Part shown: in pieces, positions 6,613 through 12,662 of the stretch
Layout: each line of letters opens with the position of its first letter
How positions within the stretch are numbered: position 1 is the first letter of the stretch
NCBI GenBank assembly: GCA_900550815.1
Contig: URTW01000041.1
Location: forward strand, 1-12,662
Reading direction: 5' to 3'
Length of the DNA: 12,662 nt
Origin: an uncultured Collinsella sp.
Lineage (GTDB): Bacteria; Actinomycetota; Coriobacteriia; Coriobacteriales; Coriobacteriaceae
Position numbers and translations under genes: made by a program
The notes under the pieces: generated by a model
The model's input: only the letters and a program-made list of their open reading frames with translations
Databases searched by the model: none
What the model was told of the DNA's origin: nothing

Positions 6613-7364
6613 TGTTCACCTGCCACGCTCCTCATGCCGTTCTCTTCGCCGTTATCGGCAAAGCGGAACTTTGTGGGCAAAATCACCGATTTGCAATGCT
6701 CCACAAAACGCATGTCCTTATCAAATTCGATCGAGCTCTCATAGAACACCGGCGTTCCCTCTTCTTGCTGGAGCAGCTCGGCCTCCTCGGCGTTCAAACG
6801 CGAGATGGAGATATGCTCACGTCCATGCTCAACACGCACGCCACCTTCTTTGAGCAAGACATCGTAAAGGCTCTCGCACTCAAAATCGTGCTCGATAAGC
6901 GATGGGCACAGGGACAGGTTAACGTGAGCGGTCTCGATTGACGCCGGCTCGCCCTCAATAAGTCGAACGCGCTGCATGCGGAGCAAAGGGGCGCCTACAG
7001 CCACCCTAAGCTTGTCGGCAAGCGTCTTATCCGCCTCGATGGTCCCGGTGGAAACCAGACGAGAAGAGGGGTGCAGGCCGGCAGTCCGCACAGCATCGGA
7101 GAAGTTATACGTTTCCTGGAAGATGTTCAGCGGCTTGGGAGGACACACATACGTACCCGATCCGCGACGGCTCTCGAGCGTTCCACACGAGATGAGCCGC
7201 GTGATACCGGCACGCAACGCCGTACGCGAAACGCCAATCTCTTCACACAGCACGCGCTCGGCCGGCAGGCGATCACCGCCGGCAAGCTGATGGTGCTGGA
7301 TATACCAAAGAATTCCCTCAACAGCACGATCTTTGGGGGGAATTGCATAAGATTCGCCTGCCAT
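6597..7364 (-). CDS. GntR-family transcriptional regulator, HutC subfamily (UTRA domain)
   Basis: A 255-residue regulator distinct in sequence from its overlapping neighbour. The winged helix-turn-helix covers about residues 12-75 (LPAERVLCEEIGVSRTALR, then RRGSGTYV), followed by a UTRA domain with the typical R-V-R/E-x-P-x-S/IE pattern (VRLIEGEPASIETAHVN). ATG at 7364 has GAGGAG about 8 bases upstream. The gap to the upstream hypothetical gene is only 38 bases, with no evident promoter, so the three genes may form one transcript. It probably regulates the downstream PTS/SIS operon together with the second regulator. Confidence 0.92.
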   Translation of the reverse strand: MAGESYAIPPKDRAVEGILWYIQHHQLAGGDRLPAERVLCEEIGVSRTALRAGITRLISCGTLESRRGSGTYVCPPKPLNIFQETYNFSDAVRTAGLHPSSRLVSTGTIEADKTLADKLRVAVGAPLLRMQRVRLIEGEPASIETAHVNLSLCPSLIEHDFECESLYDVLLKEGGVRVEHGREHISISRLNAEEAELLQQEEGTPVFYESSIEFDKDMRFVEHCKSVILPTKFRFADNGEENGMRSVAGEQWLKQ

Positions 7365-7402
7365 TGCACAGACTCCTCATTCAGAAACGTATGCCGCCAA
7401 AA

Positions 7403-7891
7403 TTAGGCCAGCCCTCCCATGGCATCAAATTCGGCCTTGATCTTCTCGGCGACATTCCGATACGACTTATATAGACTTGAATCGCGTTTAACTTCGTCGG
7501 TCATAACGGGAATCTCTAATTTGGAAACCTCGTCTTTTCCCGTCTGAACCGCCACAACAACGCCCATACCAAGACACATATTACGCTTGGCGGCATTCAT
7601 TTTCGCCGCCTTGGCAGGATTTGCCAGGATACGCTGGGCAAATTCCTTTTTTGAGACCACTTCCTCGGCCTCCGGATCGCCCGCCTCGGCCACTTCGCAC
7701 TGCAACACGTCCGCATAGTCAAAAATCTTCGGCTCGCCGCCGCGCTGATGCACGGCCCACTTGCGACGCGTGGCATCCTGGTAGATAGCCGGCAAAAACG
7801 TAAACCGCGGCGGGTCCAAAATCGTATCCGTGATGGTAAACACATCGGGATCAAAGGCATCCTGCGGGTTTCTCTTCTTGAACAGCCCCAT
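7403..7891 (-). CDS. Hypothetical protein, 162 aa
   Basis: I do not recognise this family with confidence. The product begins MGLFKKRNPQDAF and looks soluble. It has an aromatic, Lys-rich middle (RRKWAVHQRGGEPKIFDYADVL), an Ala/Lys helix (NPAKAAKMNAAKRN), a short hydrophobic strand (GMGVVVAVQTG) and a C-terminal helix (YRNVAEKIKAEFDAM). That layout loosely recalls DUF4428-like proteins, without the zinc-finger Cys. I chose ATG 7891 because GGGAGG lies about 5 bases upstream. A longer in-frame start at 7957 would span the predicted -10 box. It lies 38 bases upstream of the GntR pair and may share their transcript. Confidence 0.7.
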   Translation of the reverse strand: MGLFKKRNPQDAFDPDVFTITDTILDPPRFTFLPAIYQDATRRKWAVHQRGGEPKIFDYADVLQCEVAEAGDPEAEEVVSKKEFAQRILANPAKAAKMNAAKRNMCLGMGVVVAVQTGKDEVSKLEIPVMTDEVKRDSSLYKSYRNVAEKIKAEFDAMGGLA

Positions 7892-7928
7892 ATCAGCCTC
7901 CCGTACTAGCATTAAACAACTCAAGCCG

Positions 7929-7937
7929 AATATAGCA
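7929..7937 (-). promoter_or_regulatory. Probable extended -10 promoter of the 162-aa gene
   Basis: On the minus strand TGCTATATT matches an extended -10 element (TGn plus TATATT). It would start RNA about 30 bases upstream of the ATG at 7891. No good -35 was seen, as is common for extended -10 promoters. It may drive the hypothetical gene and both GntR genes. Confidence 0.4.
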
Positions 7938-8037
7938 CCAATTTCAAGCCACCGCATTACCGCATCGGTGCGCGGCGTCTATAGCTCGCCCAGCGGAAGA
8001 GTTCACGGACGAGGGCCGGGGTGCCTGCCGGTAAATA

Positions 8038-8050
8038 GCGGACACTCCGC
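8038..8050 (-). terminator. Weak candidate terminator after the LacI-type gene
   Basis: GCGGA/TCCGC form a 5-bp stem with a 3-base loop, followed on the minus strand by TATTTA. It lies 30 bases past the LacI stop codon. The stem is short and the T-tract poor, so termination here is uncertain. The rest of the gap up to 7929 shows nothing clear. Confidence 0.25.
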
Positions 8051-8079
8051 ATGCAATCTATGCAAACAAACAAGTACGC

Positions 8080-9108
8080 TTAGCTACATTCGGTAAGATC
8101 GAGCACGCTGCCCTTAACGATAAGCGCCGGCTCCAGGACGACCTCTTCGGCACGCCTGCCGCCCCTACCGGCAAGACGCTTGGACATGCAGCCAAAAGCA
8201 TGCTCCGCAAGGACACCAGGATCCTGCTCAATCGCGGTCAGCGCCGGCTCAAAGAGAACGTCGGCCGCCGAGTTGTCATAGCTCACCACCGAAATGTCGC
8301 CCGGGATGCTCTTCCCCATCTCGTGCAAGCGCTTGAGCAGACCGAGGGCGATGTTATCCGAACTTGCGAACACGGCGGTGGCATCAGTTGCGAGCACCGC
8401 CTCCGAGGCCTCGTAGGCACTCGGAATGTAGTACTCGCTCTCAAACTCCAAACGCGCGTCGATAGGCAGGCCAACCTCGCGCAGCGCGCGCTCATAGCCG
8501 GCAAGTCGCTTACGCCCCGTATTGGAACGGCGCGCGTTAACCAAGCAGGCAATGCGACGGTGGCCCTGCTCGATCAGATAGCGAGTGGCCATGTAGCCAC
8601 CCATCTCGTGGTCGAACATCACCTTGTCGCACTCGAGCCCCTCAATGGCACGGTCGACCATCACGGCAGGGATGGGCAGATGGCTGACTTCTTCGCGCAG
8701 GGCACGGTCGTCGGAGAACTCGTCACCCACTACCAGAAAGACGCCGTCGACGCCGCGCGTCACCAGCTGGCGCAGCAGCTCCAGATCGTCATCGGCGCTT
8801 CCACCCGAGCTGGTAATGAAGAGCGCATAGCCGTCCTCGCGACAGCGCTTTTCCAGGCTACCGGCGAGCGAGGCAAAAAAGCGGCTCTCGATGTTAGGGA
8901 CGATAAGGCCCAGCGTGCGCGACTCGCGCATGACCAGACTACGCGCGATCTGATTAGGAACATAGTGGTTGCGCGCCGCGACCTCCTTGATGAGTTTGCG
9001 GTTTTCTTCCGAGATGCGACAGGGCCGATTATTGAGAACAAGCGAGACCGACGAGGGGGAAAGCCCCACCTCCTGGGCGATCTGCTTGAGGGTGACTTTG
9101 TTGGCCAT
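8080..9108 (-). CDS. LacI-family transcriptional regulator
   Basis: A 342-residue repressor-type protein. The N-terminus MANKVTLKQIAQEVGLSPSS begins the LacI helix-turn-helix, followed by VSLVLNNRPCRISEENRKLI and a hinge helix near residues 50-60 (ARSLVMRES). The remainder is a periplasmic-binding-protein-like effector domain with typical landmarks (TLGLIVPNIESRFFASL, VDGVFLV, AVFASSDNIALGLL, ISVVSYDN). I chose ATG 9108, with AAGGAG about 5 bases upstream; the frame runs open far upstream only because it is antisense to murB. It is divergent from murB across 183 bases that hold a LacI-type palindrome. The ligand is unknown, and no sugar genes lie next to it. Confidence 0.93.
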   Translation of the reverse strand: MANKVTLKQIAQEVGLSPSSVSLVLNNRPCRISEENRKLIKEVAARNHYVPNQIARSLVMRESRTLGLIVPNIESRFFASLAGSLEKRCREDGYALFITSSGGSADDDLELLRQLVTRGVDGVFLVVGDEFSDDRALREEVSHLPIPAVMVDRAIEGLECDKVMFDHEMGGYMATRYLIEQGHRRIACLVNARRSNTGRKRLAGYERALREVGLPIDARLEFESEYYIPSAYEASEAVLATDATAVFASSDNIALGLLKRLHEMGKSIPGDISVVSYDNSAADVLFEPALTAIEQDPGVLAEHAFGCMSKRLAGRGGRRAEEVVLEPALIVKGSVLDLTECS

Positions 9109-9143
9109 CTCGCTCCTTCCAGGTTTACGCGCAATCTCTTGAA

Positions 9144-9149
9144 AGTATA
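9144..9149 (-). promoter_or_regulatory. Probable -10 box (TATACT) of the LacI-type gene
   Basis: TATACT on the minus strand lies 35 bases upstream of the ATG at 9108, a suitable place for a short leader. No convincing -35 hexamer at 16-18 bases was found. Confidence 0.4.
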
Positions 9150-9242
9150 GCGACCGCCCCTCTACCTCGGTGATAAACACTTTACCAATCCGGTAGACGG
9201 CTGTTTTATCGCCGCCAGCGCACCAAATCCGTCCAGGTGGGG

Positions 9243-9248
9243 TATATT
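9243..9248 (+). promoter_or_regulatory. Probable -10 box (TATATT) of murB
   Basis: TATATT lies 43 bases upstream of the murB ATG at 9292 and directly before the palindrome at 9250-9259. The -35 region is poor, so the promoter may need an activator or be weak. Confidence 0.4.
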
Positions 9249-9249
9249 G

Positions 9250-9259
9250 CAATCGATTG
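9250..9259. promoter_or_regulatory. Palindrome CAATCGATTG, possible LacI-family operator
   Basis: A perfect 10-bp palindrome with a central CG, the usual symmetry of LacI-family operators. It abuts the murB -10 box, so it would cover the murB transcription start. The adjacent divergent LacI-type gene is the natural candidate to bind it; the link is inferred from position. Confidence 0.4.
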
Positions 9260-9291
9260 ATGACAACGACCACCAAAAGGCGGATATTCGT

Positions 9292-10254
9292 ATGCACGAG
9301 AACGACTTTTTTAACGAGGACCTGCTGTGCGCGCTTGCTGGCGTTGCCGGCGAGGACAACGTGCTGATGAGCGAGCCCATGCGCGAGCACACCACGTTTA
9401 AGATCGGCGGCCCGGCCGACGTCTTTGTCACGCCCGATACCGAGCAGGGCCTCGTCGCCACGCTCGATACCTGCTATCGCTGCGATCTGCCCCTCACCAT
9501 CGTGGGCAACGGCTCCGACCTGCTCGTCGGCGACAAGGGTATCCGCGGCGTCGTCGTGGCGTTGGGCGAAGGCCTCTCCGACATTACGGTCGACGGTACG
9601 CACGTCACGGCGGCGGCCGGCGCCTTGCTTTCCGATGTTGCCGCTGCGGCAGCCGAGGCCGGCCTTACCGGCATGGAGCCCATCTCGGGCATCCCCGGAT
9701 CGGTCGGCGGCGCCTGCTACATGAACGCCGGTGCCTACGGTGCCTGCATGGCCGATGTGCTGGAGTCCGTGCGCGTCTACAAACCCGCTCGCCAGCTCGA
9801 CGACGGCACCCGCGGCAGCGGCAACATCATCGAGTTCGATGTCGACGAACTCAACCTGGGCTATCGCAAGAGCCGCATTGCCGACGACGGCTTCATCGTG
9901 CTTTCGGCCACCTTCAATCTCGCTCCGGGCAACGCCGCGATAATCAAGGCCGACATGGACGACTACCGCCAGCACCGCGAGGACAAGCAGCCGCTCGACA
10001 TGCCGAGTGCCGGCTCCACTTTCAAGCGCCCCGAGGGCTACTTTGCCGGCAAGCTCATCATGGACGCCGGCCTGCGAGGACACGCCGTTGGCGGCGCGCA
10101 GGTAAGCGAAAAGCACTGCGGCTTTATCGTCAACGCCGACCACGCCACCGCCGCCGATGTCGACGAACTCATCCGCGACATCCAAGCCAAAGTCAAAGAG
10201 CAGTTCGACGTAGACCTAGAACCCGAAGTCCACCGAGTAGGCGAATTCCTCTAA
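9292..10254 (+). CDS. murB: UDP-N-acetylmuramate dehydrogenase (UDP-N-acetylenolpyruvoylglucosamine reductase)
   Basis: Reduces UDP-GlcNAc-enolpyruvate to UDP-MurNAc with NADPH and FAD, the second committed step of peptidoglycan precursor synthesis in the cytoplasm. The 320-residue protein has the FAD-binding part (TTFKIGGPAD near residue 34, VGNGSDLLV at 71, GIPGSVGGACYMNAGAYG at 133) and the MurB C-terminal domain. Ser242 in AGSTFKRP matches the catalytic Ser, and Glu312 in LEPEVHRVGE matches the catalytic Glu. I chose ATG 9292, with AAAAGG about 11 bases upstream (a slightly long spacer). An in-frame TTG at 9247 overlaps the -10 box and palindrome and is unlikely. It is transcribed alone and ends 4 bases before the terminator hairpin. 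Confidence 0.97.
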   Translation: MHENDFFNEDLLCALAGVAGEDNVLMSEPMREHTTFKIGGPADVFVTPDTEQGLVATLDTCYRCDLPLTIVGNGSDLLVGDKGIRGVVVALGEGLSDITVDGTHVTAAAGALLSDVAAAAAEAGLTGMEPISGIPGSVGGACYMNAGAYGACMADVLESVRVYKPARQLDDGTRGSGNIIEFDVDELNLGYRKSRIADDGFIVLSATFNLAPGNAAIIKADMDDYRQHREDKQPLDMPSAGSTFKRPEGYFAGKLIMDAGLRGHAVGGAQVSEKHCGFIVNADHATAADVDELIRDIQAKVKEQFDVDLEPEVHRVGEFL

Positions 10255-10258
10255 AAAA

Positions 10259-10280
10259 GAAGGCCCCGAAAGGGGCCTTC
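10259..10280. terminator. Two-way intrinsic terminator between murB and the hydrolase gene
   Basis: A 9-bp perfect stem (10259-10267 with 10272-10280, GAAGGCCCC/GGGGCCTTC) closes on a GAAA loop. On the plus strand it follows the murB stop closely, with only a weak T-tail. On the minus strand it is followed by CTTTTTT, so it is strongest for leftward transcription from the hydrolase gene. It serves both convergent genes. Confidence 0.88.
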
Positions 10281-10335
10281 ACCATATTTATTCAGATAAC
10301 CCAGTCCGGTGTGTCGCGCTCAGGACCCGAGAGGG

Positions 10336-10460
10336 CCGGGACAGTCCGAGAGGCATAAGGTTGATCGCGAGTTCCGCACGAGCCGGAGAGCACTTAATGT
10401 GCTCTCCGTGCGAGCAGGACTGCCCGAGCAGGCAACCTTATGCCTCTCGGGCTGTCCCGG
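10336..10460. repeat. 125-bp long inverted repeat, candidate REP/MITE-like element or structured RNA
   Basis: Two 28-base arms (10336-10363 and 10433-10460) are complementary at 27 of 28 positions. The single exception would be a U-G wobble in plus-strand RNA and an A-C mismatch in minus-strand RNA. Nested inside is a second hairpin (10384-10393 with 10399-10408, 10 bp, 5-base loop) flanked by CGCAC/GTGCG. The arms begin CCGGGACAG and end CTGTCCCGG. No open frame of note lies inside and no clear target duplication was seen. It lies in the 3' region between murB and the hydrolase gene, beyond the terminator seen from murB. Confidence 0.75.
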
Positions 10461-10472
10461 ACCAAGCCGCAG

Positions 10473-11678
10473 TTACGACAGCGCAATACCGCCAAGCCAG
10501 CCCCAACGCACGCCAGAGCCAGTGCCATAGAAGCTAATAAACGAATCAAGCGACTTAGACGTAATGGCACCCTCGTTGCTCATAACGATACCGCCGCCAA
10601 CATAGATACCCACATGACCGTAGATAAGGCCCGGAGCACCCGTGCCGCTGTGCGAGGAATCGGCCACGATCATGCCCACCTGCAGCGCCGAGCGGTCGGA
10701 GCTATAGCACCAGGCGTTGAACATGTCACACGCGTTGCCGCCAAAATAGCCCACGCCGGCATTGCGGAAGACGTTGGTAACCCACGCCGCGCACCAGTTC
10801 TGACCCGGCGAAGGCGTGGAGTAACACGCGTTGACGACGGCCTGCTGTTTGCCCGAGCCGGCATTCTGTTGCGGGGTTCCGGGCGCATACGATCCGCCAC
10901 CCGAGCTTGAACCACCCGAGTAGGAATTGTTCTTGTTCGCGGCAGCCGCGGCAGCGGCAGCCTTCCTAGCGGCCTCCTCAGCCTGGGCGGCAGCGAGAAT
11001 CTCGGAATCACGCTGAGCCATGAGCTCCTTGACATCGTCAGAGAGGCCGTTCAGAACCGTCTGGACCTCCTGCTGCTTGGCCTGCATGTCCTGCATCTGA
11101 GCAGTCTGCTGGTCCTTGAGCTTCTCTAAGTCGGCTTTCTGCGACTCAAGCTCGGTCTTTTGCGCATCGAGCTCAGCCTGAATCGTCTGGATATCCTCGA
11201 TGGCATCGCGGTCGCTCTTGTTGATCTTCTCAACGTAATGCGCGTTGGCGACGAGTTCCTCAAACGAGCCAGAGGCCAGCAGCAGCGACAGAATGTTCGT
11301 GCCGCCGGACTTGTAACTGGCGGCCACGCGATCGGAAAGGTCGTTGCGCTTCTTCTTGAGCTCGGCCTTCTTTTCATCGATCTGGGCCTGCGTGTCGTCA
11401 ATCTTGCCCTGGACATTCTCGATGTCGTTGAGGGTCTGGGCATTCTTGTTGGCCAGCGCCGCATACTCATTTGCGATGCTGTCGAGCTGGGCCTGAACCT
11501 CGTCGAGCTGGGCCTGGGCGGCATTCAGTTTATCGGTGGTTTCTTTGGAAGCCTCCGCCGCATGGGCGCGAGCGGGCAGGCCAAAAAGAACTGCCGCAGA
11601 AGCGGCGCCGAACAGGGCCTTGAGGGCAGTGCGGCGCGAGAGCTCCTGGGAAAGGATGGAATCGCTGTTTGGTGACAT
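10473..11678 (-). CDS. Secreted coiled-coil cysteine peptidoglycan hydrolase (CHAP/NlpC-P60-like)
   Basis: A 401-residue exported protein. Residues 14-40 form a Tat-type signal peptide: SRRTALK, then a hydrophobic run, and AHA|AE as the likely cleavage after residue 40. Residues about 42-245 are a long coiled coil with periodic Gln/Glu/Lys/Leu, like the regulatory domain of PcsB-type hydrolases. An Ala-rich and Ser/Gly linker follows (about 236-275). The catalytic domain (about 277-401) has Cys296 in QNWCAAWV and His355 in YGHVGIYVGG, the usual Cys-His pair. It should cleave peptide bonds of the cell wall during growth or division. ATG at 11678 has CGGAG about 6 bases upstream. It converges with murB and is divergent from galE. 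Confidence 0.9.
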   Translation of the reverse strand: MSPNSDSILSQELSRRTALKALFGAASAAVLFGLPARAHAAEASKETTDKLNAAQAQLDEVQAQLDSIANEYAALANKNAQTLNDIENVQGKIDDTQAQIDEKKAELKKKRNDLSDRVAASYKSGGTNILSLLLASGSFEELVANAHYVEKINKSDRDAIEDIQTIQAELDAQKTELESQKADLEKLKDQQTAQMQDMQAKQQEVQTVLNGLSDDVKELMAQRDSEILAAAQAEEAARKAAAAAAAANKNNSYSGGSSSGGGSYAPGTPQQNAGSGKQQAVVNACYSTPSPGQNWCAAWVTNVFRNAGVGYFGGNACDMFNAWCYSSDRSALQVGMIVADSSHSGTGAPGLIYGHVGIYVGGGIVMSNEGAITSKSLDSFISFYGTGSGVRWGWLGGIALS

Positions 11679-11739
11679 ATGTACTCCGTTACATGTTTAT
11701 TTATATGTCGCTCAACTCATACATATTAGCGTACATATG
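11676..11739. repeat. Spaced inverted repeat CATATGTAC / GTACATATG
   Basis: Perfect 9-base arms at 11676-11684 and 11731-11739. One arm includes the hydrolase start codon and the other lies in the spacer of its predicted promoter. If the RNA started upstream of 11739 the arms could pair and hide the start codon; otherwise the repeat acts, if at all, at the DNA level. Confidence 0.35.
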
Positions 11740-11750
11740 GCGCGTCCCAA
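11723..11750 (-). promoter_or_regulatory. Candidate promoter of the hydrolase gene
   Basis: On the minus strand TTGGGA (11745-11750) and TAATAT (11723-11728) are separated by 16 bases. Transcription would begin near 11716, giving a leader of about 38 bases before the ATG at 11678. Confidence 0.4.
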
Positions 11751-11817
11751 CGATTTCCACGAACGGCAGGAAACTACAAGGTCAGCGGCTCGTAAGCAAA
11801 TGCCAAAGATCAGGTTA

Positions 11818-11827
11818 TGCGTACGCA
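11818..11827. promoter_or_regulatory. Palindrome TGCGTACGCA upstream of galE
   Basis: A perfect 10-bp palindrome about 75 bases upstream of the galE -10 box. It could bind a dimeric regulator, but no partner is evident. The rest of the 266-base gap (11679-11944) holds the two promoters and shows no gene. Confidence 0.25.
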
Positions 11828-11901
11828 AGCTCTTCTATGAGTACGTTAGCACAGTCCTCTGCTTTTCCTACAGCGCACGATTTGGGCGTCCCTGCCTGCG
11901 C

Positions 11902-11907
11902 TATACT
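11902..11907 (+). promoter_or_regulatory. Probable -10 box (TATACT) of galE
   Basis: TATACT lies 37 bases upstream of the galE ATG at 11945. A weak -35 (GATTTG, 11879-11884) stands 17 bases before it. The ribosome site AGGAG follows at 11935-11939. Confidence 0.5.
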
Positions 11908-11944
11908 CCCCTGAAGAAGTGTTCCTGATTCGATAGGAGACTAC

Positions 11945-12662
11945 ATGTCCAAAGCACTCGACCCCAAAGACACCTGCGTCCTCGTTACCGGTGGCGCCGG
12001 CTTTATCGGCTCGCACACCGTCGTTCAGCTGCTCGAGGGTGGCTACCAGGTCGTCATCGTCGATGATCTCTCCAACTCCAGCGCCGTCGCCGTCGACCGC
12101 GTCAAGACCATCGTGGGCGACGAGGCCGCCAAGAACCTCACCTTCTACGAGGCCAACGTGCTCGACCGCGATGCGATGAACAAGATCTTCGATACCCATC
12201 AGATCGACCGCGTCATCCACTTCGCCGGCTTTAAGGCCGTCGGCGAGTCGGTGAGCAAGCCCGTCGAGTACTACCACAACAACATCGAGAACACCCTGGT
12301 GCTCATCGACGGCATGCGCAACCATGGCTGCAAGTCCATCATCTTCTCGAGCTCCTCGACCGTCTACGGCGACCCGGACAACCCGCCCGTCACCGAGGAG
12401 GATCCTAAGAAGCCCGCGACCAACCCCTATGGTTGGACCAAGTGGATGATCGAGCAGATCCTTATGGACGTCCACACCGCCGATCCCGAGTGGGACGTCG
12501 TGCTGCTCCGTTACTTCAACCCCATTGGCGCGCATCCGTCGGGCCTGATCGGCGAGGACCCCAAGGGCATCCCCAACAACCTGGTGCCCTATGTCGCCCA
12601 GGTCGCCGTGGGCAAGCTCGAGGCCGTTCAGGTCTTTGGCAACGACTACCCCACCCCCGACG
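11945..12662 (+). CDS. galE: UDP-glucose 4-epimerase, N-terminal part (runs off the window)
   Basis: Interconverts UDP-galactose and UDP-glucose with bound NAD, in the Leloir pathway and in supply of cell-surface sugars. The first 239 codons are in the window; the family has about 330-340 residues. The NAD-binding motif GGAGFIGSH is at residues 16-24, after VLVT. FSSSSTVYG holds the catalytic Ser (about 137), and PYGWTKWMIEQ gives the Y162-x-x-x-K166 pair. RYFNPIGAHPSG and IPNNLVPY are further GalE hallmarks. ATG at 11945 has AGGAG 5 bases upstream. Codon use is strongly GC-ending, as expected for a well-expressed core gene. It is divergent from the hydrolase gene. Confidence 0.96.
   Translation, partial: MSKALDPKDTCVLVTGGAGFIGSHTVVQLLEGGYQVVIVDDLSNSSAVAVDRVKTIVGDEAAKNLTFYEANVLDRDAMNKIFDTHQIDRVIHFAGFKAVGESVSKPVEYYHNNIENTLVLIDGMRNHGCKSIIFSSSSTVYGDPDNPPVTEEDPKKPATNPYGWTKWMIEQILMDVHTADPEWDVVLLRYFNPIGAHPSGLIGEDPKGIPNNLVPYVAQVAVGKLEAVQVFGNDYPTPD

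Noticed and set aside
7892..8079. Possible small RNA or gene in the LacI/hypothetical gap
   Set aside because: Only a weak hairpin and an extended -10 box were visible; no coding frame with a ribosome site and no clear RNA fold.
9109..10185. A very long minus-strand open frame that fuses upstream sequence to the LacI-type gene (701 codons in total)
   Set aside because: It is antisense to murB, whose plus-strand protein is a clear full-length family member. Such antisense frames are common in GC-rich genes. The LacI domain starts at 9108 with its own ribosome site.
10336..10460. Reading the long palindrome as a CRISPR unit or plain terminator
   Set aside because: There is only one palindrome, with no repeated spacer pattern, and no T-run follows it on either strand; a proper terminator lies separately at 10259-10280.
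10309..10530. Plus-strand 73-codon frame through the palindromic region
   Set aside because: It runs through the inverted repeat and into the antisense of the hydrolase gene, with no clear ribosome site or recognisable protein.
11846..12535. A 229-codon minus-strand frame over the galE region
   Set aside because: It is antisense to a clear GalE protein and shows low-complexity Val/Gly/Asp composition typical of a shadow frame.

Overview
The window reads like a chromosomal segment of a high-GC gut actinobacterium of the Coriobacteriia, most plausibly Collinsella or a close relative. This rests on GC-rich codon choice in murB and galE, strong Shine-Dalgarno sites, a mannose-family PTS operon with SIS-domain partners, and general gene style. 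No rRNA or marker gene is present, so the genus is an inference.

Layout. Positions 1-727 (minus strand) hold an EamA/DMT-type transporter whose frame is cut by an in-frame TAG just before the window edge. Positions 756-5705 (minus) hold a compact catabolic operon, read right to left: two SIS-domain phosphosugar enzymes (371 and 353 aa), then PTS EIIA, EIIB, EIIC and EIID of the mannose family, closed by a strong intrinsic terminator. A 193-bp leader at 5706-5898 carries several palindromes that suit GntR/HutC-type operators. Just upstream on the same strand are two tandem, overlapping GntR/HutC (UTRA) regulators and a small hypothetical gene (5899-7891). A LacI-family regulator (8080-9108, minus) is divergent from murB (9292-10254, plus). 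murB converges with a Tat-signal, coiled-coil cysteine peptidoglycan hydrolase (10473-11678, minus). The convergent gap holds a two-way terminator and a striking 125-bp long inverted repeat. The right end is a divergent promoter region and the first 239 codons of galE.

How it fits together. A mannose-type PTS plus two SIS enzymes and HutC regulators is the architecture of systems that import and phosphorylate Amadori-type sugar-amino acids (fructoselysine, glucoselysine) and cleave them with deglycases. The C-terminal half of the 353-aa SIS protein lines up, without gaps by eye, with FrlB as I remember it. It keeps the catalytic Glu, but the FrlB/GlmS-type His is Pro. The 371-aa SIS protein keeps both residues. 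The best candidate for something new is therefore this two-deglycase, two-regulator operon with one enzyme lacking its catalytic His, followed by the palindromic element at 10336-10460.
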